64,000 bases of DNA from Mimachlamys varia (Eukaryota > Mollusca > Bivalvia > Pectinida > Pectinidae): assembly GCA_947623455.1 (NCBI GenBank), contig OX392545.1, forward strand, positions 28,595,001 through 28,659,000, given 5' to 3'. The notes below the pieces were generated by a model, which made no database searches, was not told where the DNA came from, and worked only from the letters and a program-made list of their open reading frames with translations. Position numbers and translations under genes: made by a program. Of this stretch, positions 1 through 10,380 are shown piece after piece. The number at the start of each line of letters is the position of its first letter. Positions within the stretch are counted from its first letter, which is position 1.

Positions 1-1798
1 GACGTACCGTAATTGTGTGACCAGTGTTTCCGGTTTCCCCACTGGAGGGCTACTTCCGGACGAAAAAAGGCAAGTGGTAGCAACAAGTGGAAACAACTCT
101 GTTTACGGACGTGTGTATTACCATTCAAAAGTTTTGCGCGGGAGCCGTCGGCACCCCAGAGCTATTATCATATTAATAAAGATAAACGTTTATTTGAATC
201 TCATAATTCAACTATATTCTCAAGATTAAATTATAACAAAGAGCATGTGAATCAAATTAAATATGTGTTCATGTCTGTGACGTTTTTAGTGTCGGTCGAA
301 CTGGCGTTAAAATATGCTGTACATTCTATTTACCGATTCAATCGTTGAAAAATATCGTTCCCCTTTCTACCAATAAGCTCAGGACAGCTCGCTCTTATAA
401 ATTTTTCCCAGACTGGCCCGCACCCTGGGTGACTCTCACAGCAACTGAACTAGCCTGACATTTTTAAAGTTGTAGATATATTATCTGTTTATGAATAAAT
501 CATTAAATAACCTTTAGTTAACGTATCAATATTTCCTTTTCTCTATCTTATTACACAAATGGCTTTACATGATATACATGTTGTTTAATGTGTTATAAGC
601 GAGCTATGGACCTTATATTCAGCTGGCTTTACTTTACCAATTATATTACCTTTCGTTCCTTGTTTGATATGTAACTTGCCTGTCAGCACGTAGGTTATTT
701 GTGTTTTATAAATGTGACTTGCTTTAAGTGCCATTAGGTTGATAAAATATACGGATATAGACACCCTGGACGTTCCGATCGACCCCCCCACCCCCCACAC
801 ACACAATAAAATAAATAAAGAATTTATATCCACATATAAACGTACAACCACGGACCTATATAGCAAAATCTAATCCAATTCCGCGATACATTTGAACCCT
901 TAACTAAATAAACTAAAGTTGGAATATACACATACGTCCCTGGATTTACATTTCATCCTTTTTTCGGAATCTTCTACGTGGAATTTTCAATACACAGTAC
1001 AAGTACAAATTAGGCCCCGATTACATAGTTACTATTTTACACGTACCGTAAAATGCGAAAATAACTTGGAGATAAACATTAATTTTGGTTATTTTTGTCA
1101 AATTGGTATAAATATAAAGTTGGTTGCCTGGTGTACGTGTGTATCGTTTTTATGACTCTGGTACGGGTTTCGTCGTCCTGACTGATGTCAGTATATAGCA
1201 GTATAAAGGTAAAATGTTACCATCTACCTGTCTTATCCAGGTGAATTCACTTACCAATCAACTAGTTAGTGTCACGCTTGTGTTAGATCACTAATCTCTC
1301 GTGAATGGCACGCCTGTGATTTGTAATGTTTCGACAGGGTGTCGATCTCTTGACTACTACATTGTATATTCTTCGGGATGAAATTAGCATTCAAATGCCC
1401 CACAAAACATCATTATAACAAATACAAGTTAAAAAGTATGCATGGACTTTCGTTTTAAAAAGTATATTGTACGTATTGTATGTATCAGTATGTAAATATT
1501 ACAACACTATTTGCTGTTATACACGTTATACATATACGATGTTTATGTAAGCAAACAGTGTAATATGGCGATAGCTTGATTTTCCCGTACTATGTTGACG
1601 TCACAGGGGGAGTGGCCTCGTTCTGGGTCACAAGATATGCATAATTTAGAGGTAGGCGAAAATGACCTAATAATCGTGTCAATACAAAGTAACCAGACCA
1701 CGCTTGCAAGATTGGGTGTTTGGATATGCTTTTAAAGCATGACTTTTACCAAATATAAAATTTTCATTTTTCGTTGCACAAATCCTTTAACAAAATCA
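1..1798. other. Gene-poor stretch, no gene recognised
   Basis: I see no conserved protein domain in either strand. Open frames here are under 150 codons, mostly lack a convincing start and show no family motif. Visible items are a short C-rich/CA tract near 781-805 and a palindromic CRE-like TGACGTCA near 1598-1605. The window may open inside something larger at its left edge, but nothing supports a call. Confidence 0.5.
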
Positions 1799-1898
1799 AA
1801 ATCCGAACTCAAAATCGATTAGACCAGGGGCAAAATATGAACAAAGGAACGATTTACATGGAGACCCTTGTAAAAGTTCAAAAGAATAAGACCAGGTG
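1799..1898 (+). repeat. Dispersed ~100-bp repeat, copy 1
   Basis: This stretch matches 13394-13495 at roughly 90% by eye, in the same orientation, including the run ATCCGAACTCAAAATCGATT and the end ATAAGACCAGGTG. It is a dispersed repeat of unknown class, and no terminal structure is evident. Confidence 0.7.
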
Positions 1899-3548
1899 TA
1901 AGCGTCTTCTGCTTCATCGACGACATCTGCCATATACATTTTTGTCACATTCAAGTAAAAATGAGAACCGAGTATCATCACAACAAGTAAACCCACTAAT
2001 GAGCATACTCACAAAGTCCATTTCCATATTACTTAATGATACAGAATATACAGACAATGATTGCCTGGTGGTTTTTGGTCAGTATGCAATCTGTTGGTGT
2101 CAATCAACATGCTATTTGCTCATTATTATGACTTATATTTATGTCATTGAATTTGTAGTGCCTGTTTATTTTGTAACTGTTCGAAAATCAGAAAGTATTA
2201 TTGCCATGTTTTTGTTATAATAATCCTTTTTAACACTATATGACCATTTCTTTACCATGCACCATATGTAGGTATTTAACATTGTACTATGTTAGTGCTT
2301 ATTAGGCCAGTTGTTTAGAAGATTTATAAATTACCCCACAACTTGACATTGTGGATGGATTTATTCATGCTATTTTCATAGTGCATTCATGTTCTAGTAT
2401 TTGTTCTATTAATTTGATAATCTCATAAGGAGAAGAAAAAAACAGACGGTTAATATAATTATATTATTGGGGTTTACTTTCTAATTCTTCTGTATATTCT
2501 GTATAATAATAGGTTTCGATTTGGGCATTTTACTTCAATTTCATTTCTAGGTGTAAAATATGTGTGTGTTACGTCATCTTTAATGATAGGGCTACCTGGC
2601 TCTGCTTACCCCTAGTCCCACAGAGGTTTGCTGGAGCCTACATAGCCACAGTTAATCTCATTTGAGTAGTGGCACGGTACATAATATACACATTTTTGTA
2701 GCACACGATTTGAAATTATACAGAACTAGTTTAATTTTACTTCAAAATTCATAAATTAAAGGGGTTTTACGCACCTGACCCTTGTACTTCTACATTAGTT
2801 TAGAAGTTTTGGATTCACACCTTTTGGCCCCTATCATCACTAAAGAGTCCCAGGAGGACGAAACAGCTGTATGGTTAAGTTTAATTCATGTTTTCGGTAC
2901 ACTGTATCAATTACTAAATTAAAAAGGTGCAGCATATGTGAGTGTTACGTCATCTTCTAGATGATTTTTGCGTGTTACGTCATCTTCTAGATGATTTGGG
3001 TGACGTCAGAGGTGTGATGTCTTCAGTAAAAGAAGGTTGCTTTCCGTTTTGTTATGTTAACAAGCAATAAAATACTTAAACAAGTACGAAATTTATAATG
3101 ATGTTTAATCAATAAAAATACTTCAATTACAAAAACGTTAATGTAAGAAGAGAACTTTAATAATGATAAAGTATATTTTACTCAGAGCAGTAGAAGTAGA
3201 AATTCGACTCTTAATTCAGGATTTGATAAATTCAAACTGATGCCAATATGAATTAAAATGTCTTACTCGAATTAACTAAGCAACATTTCCAATTTATTTA
3301 CAAGTGGGAAAATGATTGAAGAGATAATTGTGATGGTACTATAACCACAATGTTAACACAGTACATTACACAGTAGCATAATATGAAAAAGAAATCGGTC
3401 GATATCTGATGACCAATGACCAATAAGACTTCAGTGTATGGATGCAGTCTTGTTGAAATGCACACTGGAAGGATGTAAAGCGAAATCAAATAATATCCGA
3501 GTTTGTATCGACCATCATTGGCCATGGCAGCTTTGCTAGTGATGAATC
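1899..3548. other. Gene-poor stretch with a small tandem CRE-like motif
   Basis: No gene is recognised. Near 2942-2998 a ~29-bp segment (GTGTTACGTCATCTTCTAGATG) is present twice in tandem, and TGACGTCAGAG follows directly. A related TTACGTCATC copy sits near 2569. These are CRE/ATF-like cores by sequence only. Confidence 0.45.
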
Positions 3549-3884
3549 GTTCGTTTGTTAGATCGACCCTCTCAAGTTGAATAATATTATTTTCGTCTAA
3601 TATTCAAATAACAGATAAATGGTCGGAGCTACATATACAGTAATGCTATGTATTACTACAATAATAGTGTAAAGACGATTTCATTGGAAAAATTATACGG
3701 GCCGTTAGCGACATTTCTTCTGAATCTATACAATTTATATATGTATTATAAACATACAAGCTACAAGAAAGAGTGGTTGCTGACCAGCTTTATTTCACTC
3801 GAGTTACACAAAAGACACAAGTCTTACGTAGTAAGTGCCATTTGTAACTTTTTAAGGAATGAAATTAATTTTTTCAGCATTCAT
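3549..3884 (+). repeat. TLR-flanking direct repeat, copy A
   Basis: This 336-bp segment is repeated in the same orientation at 7134-7469, about 94% identical by eye and equal in length. Copy A lies about 300 bp beyond the TLR stop codon and copy B about 270 bp upstream of the TLR start codon, so the two bracket the receptor gene at a spacing of 3585 bp. Short open frames inside it (for example 3648-4019) appear in both copies only because the sequence is shared, and they show no protein family signal. Confidence 0.85.
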
Positions 3885-4186
3885 CAAACCTGCCAACAAC
3901 ACCCAGATCATAAACGTTGCAGCTTGGACAGAGATTCTGTAAAGAGGCCACAGCGGCGTTTTGTTTCTCTAATTGCAAAATTCTTAATCACGTTCACTGT
4001 ACCTACAGGCAGAATATAACGAATAATTAAAAAAAAAACTTTTATCAATACGTGATCGGCAGAAAAATACAAATGAAGCAAACATTTTGAGTCCACATTC
4101 TGTTTTATGAAGCGGATTACAGAACAGTATATTTTGGTGAGATTATGTCAGGACTGAGATAACTGTTGCTGTCACGACGAGCATTG
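3885..4186 (-). other. 3' flank / likely 3' UTR of the TLR gene
   Basis: This lies between the TLR stop codon and direct repeat A. I see no coding signal. The nearest minus-strand AATAAA (TTTATT on the plus strand, near 3788) falls inside repeat A, so transcript cleavage may depend on the repeat. This is inference. Confidence 0.35.
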
Positions 4187-6868
4187 TTAAACGTTTGTTG
4201 TTCGATATGGAGAAATCGACTTCGCCATGGTGTCCCAGAATACTATCTGTCCATGGGTGTCGTCATGGGGATATTCAATGTAAGTTTTATTATCTATGAG
4301 GTCCAACATTGTAAATGGCAACTCTCTGGCTTGAATATTCTCATAGAATATCAGCAACAAAACGGCGTTACCTCCCCTTGAATATATACTCTCCATTCGG
4401 GCCATGTTGAATTCATACAAACACCAATAGGAATCAAGATATTTTCTAGAAAGTAAGATAACTGTTTTCCTACTTTGGTGAATAGCATTAGTGATGTTTT
4501 TAGCTATCTCATTCCCAGGTAAAAAGTCCCGTTGATGAAGACACAGATTTAATCCTTGGCTGTCTTCCAGATTTGGGACCATATGTTTCATTATGAACTG
4601 ATAATCTGTCGAACAATAGGATACGAACGCATCATACTCATAGTCATCGTCGTCCACTGCGTTAACGACAGGTGTGTAACCGCCTCGTTGGATCCTTGCT
4701 AAGTAAAACAGGTATCTCAGCTTCCACCTGTATCGGTACACGATACCGGAGATAACCAGGGATATCGACAACACTATCATTGATCCGAACACGAGTATTA
4801 TACCGATGTAGCTATCACAAGACTTTGATAATTCAATTAAAGCTCGTTCTATGTTTGAAAAATATATTCGAGTTCCGTTGGGAAATTCGCATTCATAGGT
4901 AAGGAAATTGACAAATATATCTCTGTTATGATCCAACCATTTCATGTAATCTAGCTGGTCACAAGAACAATCCAAAAGGTTCCCTCCTAAGTTAACAGTC
5001 ACATTGTGGCCCCTTAAGTTATCGATCTGGTCCCTCTGGTCCGGTTTAATTGTTCTGATTTGATTGTGCGTCAAGTCCAGATACTCTAATTGTTTCATGT
5101 TGGACAAGTCCAAACTAAACTCGTTCAACGCATTATTACTCAGATTTAATATTCTCATTTTGTATTGGTTCTTGAGAAGAAGGGACGGTAAGTTGTAGAT
5201 ATGATTTGAAGACAGATCCAGCATTTCTAATCTCGTAGAATTCTTAAATATGTTTCCTTTAGTATCTTTATGTAACACAAGCCCTAATAAATTGTTCTGT
5301 AGCAATAACGTTTTGATAACATTATCCAACGGGAAAAAATATTCTGAAATATACGTACAATAGTTATTCGAAAAATCAATATAGTGAGCCAAATTTAAAT
5401 TGATCAATGGCCCTTTCAATGAATGGAATAAATTATTACTCAAGTCTAAAATTCTTAAATTATTTTCTTTAAAATCTAAATAGCCTATTTCAAAATTCAT
5501 ATACATTCCACTTGTACTGGAGTGAAATTCTCTTAAAGAAACAGGTAAGGGGAACTGTATTAAAATGCCATCATCGTGTTTTACCTTCCGAATTGGGTTT
5601 CTGTTACAATTGTGTAATTCTGAGGCCGTTTGTTCGAATGTTATCATGTTGTGGGAGGAAGGCGGGGCACGCCAATCATTACAGTCGCTACTGCCTGATT
5701 CCAAATTATGGGGACTCATTTGTTGATCCACATGGATGATTTCTATATTTGGCATCTCAGACATAATTTCTATATAGTACAGTCCGAAAGATAGATTGTT
5801 GTCAGCGACGGAAATAAACTTGAGAGTTCTAGGGAGTTCTCTAGCTGCACCGGTTTCAAGCATAGCGAGTCGATTACTCATTAGATACACGTGTGTGAGG
5901 TTAGTGGTATAGAGATATTTGATGTCGTCTTTATGTAACACTGTACTAGGTCCGAACGTACAGTGCAACCGACTAATGTCCAAGATACGAACTGGTGTAT
6001 ACTGTAGGTCATTTGTAACGTTTGAGAGAACTCGAAAAGTAAGACATTCATTAGAGGAAATATTAAGTGTGTGAAGAAATTTTAAATATCGAAACGTTCC
6101 TAGTTCAATGCCTTTAAGATTGCAATCAGATATATCTACATTAGCAACATTTGAAACACTTTGAAAGAAACTGGACCTTACCGTTCCGATGTGGCATACC
6201 CCAGTTTTCCCTGATAAATCTAAAGTTCTTATCTTAGTCAACAGCTTAAAACTGTCATCAAAACCTCCGAAATCTACCCCATCTATCTGCAGTATTTCTA
6301 ATGACTTCAGTTGAGAAATACTGACTGGAAATTGTAAGTGTCTTAGAGCAAACTTAATATTATTCCGTTTTATATTCAACTTTTTCAAACTAGATAAACC
6401 TTGGAAAATGTTTTCGTTGAACATCGCTTTAGTGTATTGCAATAGGTTATTACTTAAATCCAAGTGTTCCAATGATTTCATGTCCTTAAAAGGGAATCCG
6501 ATAAACAATTTAATCTTGTTTCCCGATAGATCTAGATGTGTAATGGAAGTCGGAATTCCTTCACCAGAAAAGTTCTTGATTCTGTTTCCATGTAGATGGA
6601 TTACTGTCACGTTAGGGTGAAAACGTGGAACTGTCTCTATACCTAGATATGAACAGTCGGCCACGAGGGTATTGTCCTCAGAATGATGACAGCTACATAC
6701 GCTCCCGGCTGTACATTGTAACGATGTGTTTGTTATGTCATTGTTTGGCTGATTGGCTGCAGTAAGATCGCTCCTGATTGGTTGTTGTAAGCCCCTTCTT
6801 AATTGGTTGTGCCCTGTTCGAATGTTCAATTCAATACCATCAATGACGTGGCTGTGAATCAGTAGCAT
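4187..6868 (-). CDS. Toll-like receptor (single cysteine cluster type)
   Basis: This is an 893-residue, uninterrupted type I membrane receptor of innate immunity. Order: short hydrophobic N-terminus (MLLIHSHVIDG), cysteine-rich LRR cap (about 50-85), many LxxLxLxxN leucine-rich repeats (about 85-630), a C-terminal LRR cap with CSC and paired cysteines (about 630-683), one transmembrane helix (about 688-711) and a cytoplasmic TIR domain (about 743-893). TIR box 1 is YDAFVSYC, box 2 is LCLHQRDFLPG and box 3 is FWDTMAKS, so all three boxes are intact. One C-terminal cysteine cap makes it vertebrate-like rather than Drosophila Toll-like. I start at the ATG at 6868: the open frame extends upstream, but a strong 3' splice site (TTTGTTTCCAG) ends 5 bases before this ATG. 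The signal peptide is weak. The ligand cannot be told from sequence. Confidence 0.93.
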   Translation of the reverse strand: MLLIHSHVIDGIELNIRTGHNQLRRGLQQPIRSDLTAANQPNNDITNTSLQCTAGSVCSCHHSEDNTLVADCSYLGIETVPRFHPNVTVIHLHGNRIKNFSGEGIPTSITHLDLSGNKIKLFIGFPFKDMKSLEHLDLSNNLLQYTKAMFNENIFQGLSSLKKLNIKRNNIKFALRHLQFPVSISQLKSLEILQIDGVDFGGFDDSFKLLTKIRTLDLSGKTGVCHIGTVRSSFFQSVSNVANVDISDCNLKGIELGTFRYLKFLHTLNISSNECLTFRVLSNVTNDLQYTPVRILDISRLHCTFGPSTVLHKDDIKYLYTTNLTHVYLMSNRLAMLETGAARELPRTLKFISVADNNLSFGLYYIEIMSEMPNIEIIHVDQQMSPHNLESGSSDCNDWRAPPSSHNMITFEQTASELHNCNRNPIRKVKHDDGILIQFPLPVSLREFHSSTSGMYMNFEIGYLDFKENNLRILDLSNNLFHSLKGPLINLNLAHYIDFSNNYCTYISEYFFPLDNVIKTLLLQNNLLGLVLHKDTKGNIFKNSTRLEMLDLSSNHIYNLPSLLLKNQYKMRILNLSNNALNEFSLDLSNMKQLEYLDLTHNQIRTIKPDQRDQIDNLRGHNVTVNLGGNLLDCSCDQLDYMKWLDHNRDIFVNFLTYECEFPNGTRIYFSNIERALIELSKSCDSYIGIILVFGSMIVLSISLVISGIVYRYRWKLRYLFYLARIQRGGYTPVVNAVDDDDYEYDAFVSYCSTDYQFIMKHMVPNLEDSQGLNLCLHQRDFLPGNEIAKNITNAIHQSRKTVILLSRKYLDSYWCLYEFNMARMESIYSRGGNAVLLLIFYENIQARELPFTMLDLIDNKTYIEYPHDDTHGQIVFWDTMAKSISPYRTTNV

Positions 6869-6890
6869 GATTCCTGGAAACAAATATCGA
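6869..6890 (-). promoter_or_regulatory. Putative 3' splice site of a 5'-UTR intron of the TLR gene
   Basis: On the minus strand the bases before the start codon read GATATTTGTTTCCAG then GAATC then ATG. This is a good pyrimidine tract plus AG. It predicts an upstream non-coding exon and explains why the coding frame seems to run past the first ATG. The donor exon was not identified. Confidence 0.6.
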
Positions 6891-7133
6891 AATTGAATTG
6901 TGTAAACAATTTCAGTTGTTTACGAAACCGGTCTAGGAAATAACAGTACTTATGTTTTAATAACAACACATTATCTTTCTTTGTACACTTATTTGCAATA
7001 ACTAATTGGAATTATCATCAATACTAAATTAGTCAGTACCAACAATTCATCAATATCATTTAAAACACATAGCAAGGCAGAATTTCGCTCTAGCGCAGTA
7101 GTTTATTTTTTCGATGACCTGAACTGGGTTCCG
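6891..7133 (-). other. 5' flank of the TLR gene (probable 5'-UTR intron)
   Basis: AT-rich, with no coding signal. If the predicted acceptor is real, this is intron sequence and the promoter lies farther right, within or beyond direct repeat B. Confidence 0.4.
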
Positions 7134-7469
7134 TATGTTTGTTAGATCGACCCTCTCAAGTTGTATAATGTTAATTTAGTCTAATCTTCACATAATAGAT
7201 AAATGGTCGGAGCTACATATACAGTAATGCTATGTATTACTACAATAATAGTGTAAAGACGATTTCACTGGAAATATTATACGGGCCATTAGCGACATTT
7301 CTTCTGAATCTATACAATTTATATATGTATTATAAACATACAAGCTACACGAAAAGAGTGGTTGCTGACCACCTTTATTTCACCCGAGTTACACAAAAGA
7401 CACAAGTCTTACGTAGTAAGTGCCATTTGTAAGTTTTTAAGGAATGAAATTCATTTTTCCAGCATTCAT
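7134..7469 (+). repeat. TLR-flanking direct repeat, copy B
   Basis: Same orientation and same length (336 bp) as 3549-3884, with about 20 mismatches by eye. It sits upstream of the TLR. A third, partial copy follows at about 7511-7588. Confidence 0.85.
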
Positions 7470-7510
7470 GAGGTTATAACAACATTGGCTTCTGGACATA
7501 TTCCATGAAT

Positions 7511-7588
7511 CGCGTTAGCTATGTATTACTACGAGATACACAAAAGAAACACAAGTCTTACGTAGTAAGTGCCATTTGTAACTTTTTA
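7511..7588 (+). repeat. Partial third copy of the TLR-flanking repeat
   Basis: It shares CTATGTATTACTAC and then jumps to ACACAAGTCTTACGTAGTAA, GTGCCATTTGTAACTTTTTAA. It is therefore an internally deleted copy of the same repeat, adjacent to copy B. Confidence 0.7.
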
Positions 7589-10380
7589 AAAATAACTTCC
7601 GAGAGGTAAATAAATATCATATCCAACAGCCACGAGTCAAAAACAGCAAGAGTAATTCCTGATTAGAGTACAAATACATACATGTACAACCAATATTTTT
7701 ATATATATTAAAATGATTATTTCTTTACATGGAAACAAATAAATAGCAAACAAAGAACAAAACATCGCCAACAGCAAAAGTACAACCAAGTAAACAGTTA
7801 TTTTCTTTCAATGGTAACCAAGCAATGTTCAAAGTTTTCAAAATTTTAACCTCGACATTAGCAAAAGGCACAACTATAGCACTAGCCTCATATAATTAGT
7901 ATTCACAAAGTTTGGTCAATATATGTTGAACAAGTTTTATGTTATAGCCCGGAAAAGCTAGAAAAGAAAGATATTGTATTTCTGACATTGTTTCCATGGT
8001 AACAGAAAAGCATATCCTATTGAAACCTCGCCTATAGCAAAATGCACAACTAGAACTTAAACTTAATATATACAGAAAGTTTTGTAAAGATTTATTGAAT
8101 GGTTTTGAATTTATAATGTGTAGGCCGGAAAAGCCATCGGACGCATGCACGCAAACACGCACGCACAACGAACGAACGTAGCCCAGTTAAAATCCCCCGC
8201 AAATGAATTTCGGTCAAAGGTCATCGTTTCAGTCAAAGAAATTCTAGATTTTAATCAATATGAGGTTAATCATTCCTGTTTACACAACAATGAGTAATCG
8301 GTTATTGTGGAGATGAGTAACACCCACCTATTGTTGTAGAAAATTATATATTGTAAACATATACAACCTCTCCCCTACTTTATGTCGAGCTTTTTTATCT
8401 GCATGTTTAAATAGCTCATTGTACTGTCACGAAATCAAATTTCAGAAGAATGAACGCTTTCATTCCTGATTCAATGTCCTAGTTAAAGAAATTAAATATT
8501 TCGCAATGACTGAACAGGAAAATTTCCGGTCGAATTGTCATGATTATACAGTCAGTAGAAAGAAATTTAAACTTCTGATAAAAACCTTACATCAGGAGGA
8601 AACCATTGCCTACATTCATGATGCAAAGCATTCTTAAGGGGATAATTATTTTGATTTCTCAATACAATGTTGATAATACGAGAGTTGTTATGTCTAGGGC
8701 AGATTTCCCATGTAAATCCACTTCTCTAGAAATCACATATATTTCCTCCTCTATTTACCTTAGTCGGACGAATTTATTCCTAAAGTTGTTAAGATTTTGA
8801 ATGTCTCTCCTCTTGAATCGTTGAATATAACACTGAATTTAGGTATGCTTTACAAAGGTAACCATACTTATCGATATGTCTTTTCTTTAAATACATATGG
8901 TGATGTTGATAATATGGATACACACTTTTTTTTACAAAGTTCGGAGATGTAAATGTCAACATATAAGTTGCAAGTAATGTTCAAGTTTAATTTACTTGAA
9001 TTGTATGATGTAGTATATGTATTCAAGCAATGAATGTCTAAGAAAATGCTGTTATGGTCATATAAAATCCATTGCTAATGATTCTAAACTTAGTCAATCT
9101 CGGTATTGATTTGTGGAAATAACGAATATTTCGCAAATAATGTTATGATCCTATAACATGCAAGGCTATCGCTTACGAACGAAGGACGTACGGACAAAAC
9201 CATTCGAGTGGAAGTATGAACAGAAGTTGCTTTTCACCTAACTAGAATACAATCCTACATCTTCCTCATCCATTAACCCATCCCAACCCCTCCCCACCAA
9301 ACCCGTCCCCTCCCCATCACTCACTCATACCCAACTCCATCCCCATCTCATATTGCATTCATACTCAATATAACCTCCCAACTTTCAGTTAAATATTTTC
9401 CACAATTATGCCATCATGTCCAATTAATGTATAATTAATCATTTACTAATGGAAACGGATTAATATAAGTTTTTTTTAAACTTGTTTCCGGATCTTATTC
9501 CTGCATATTCTCTGTCTATAATGTTGTATATATACTGTTGGAAACAAATAAAGTTTATATATACTAGACAATTGATATTCAGATACTTGTCAACATAATA
9601 AGTAATGTCCGTAACTACATCATCATGTAACGATCCAAAAGCTGACCAAATCCATTATCAACGCTTTATAAATAGCCTTATCTTGGGAAAATACAGCATT
9701 TTAGCGGTAAAGTAATTCAACTTTGATTATGTAGAGGGTATCAAATTAAGTTAAATGTAAGCTTACTTACCACAATATATCTCAAACCAGCCCATAGTGT
9801 CGACCGCTATATCCTATTACTGTATACCTGAACAAAATAACGACTTGTATGAATTCTTATATAATCAGGATAAAATTTAATACTTAGTATAATTTGATAG
9901 TATCAATGTGACTATGGGAGACTGTGCTCTGTCAATTTTTAATGTATTTGGACAGAGTCACCAGAATCATAAACGTAAAGCATACACTTAAGACTGCACA
10001 CTTATACAAAACCATTAATGAACAATTCCATATTTCATACACTTAGTCTCCATTCAGATCAGGTAGTTGTGGCCGGCATGCGTTTACATTTAACATAAAC
10101 TAATATCTACAGAATGCAGTACACTGCGTTATGCAAATGTTTAGTCATTCTAAGACTTGATTGTGACAACAACGATCCAGCTGCAGGTCTTGGCCATAGT
10201 TACCAAAGTTAAGTTCCTTATAACGTATGCATCAATTATAAATGTAATAACCCTTTTCAGTTTCGTACTAAATTGGTAAATGAGTAACAGTTATTAGAAT
10301 AATAAAACAACATGGTGACAAAAACCTATCATCATTGTATTTTTAAAGTAGAGAAAACTACATGTACTCTCAGTGTCTTG
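7589..10380. other. Gene-poor intergenic stretch
   Basis: No gene is recognised on either strand. At about 9240-9350 one strand is almost pure pyrimidine with CCCAACCCCTCCCC-like runs, the sort of tract that can form triplex or i-motif structures. The rest is AT-rich with short open frames only. Confidence 0.5.

Noticed and set aside
1774..2220. 148-codon frame
   Set aside because: Its start lies in a dispersed repeat and its composition is typical of AT-rich non-coding DNA.
6869..6883. Upstream extension of the TLR frame to 6883
   Set aside because: The codon there is TTG, not ATG, and it falls in a splice acceptor. The first ATG is at 6868.
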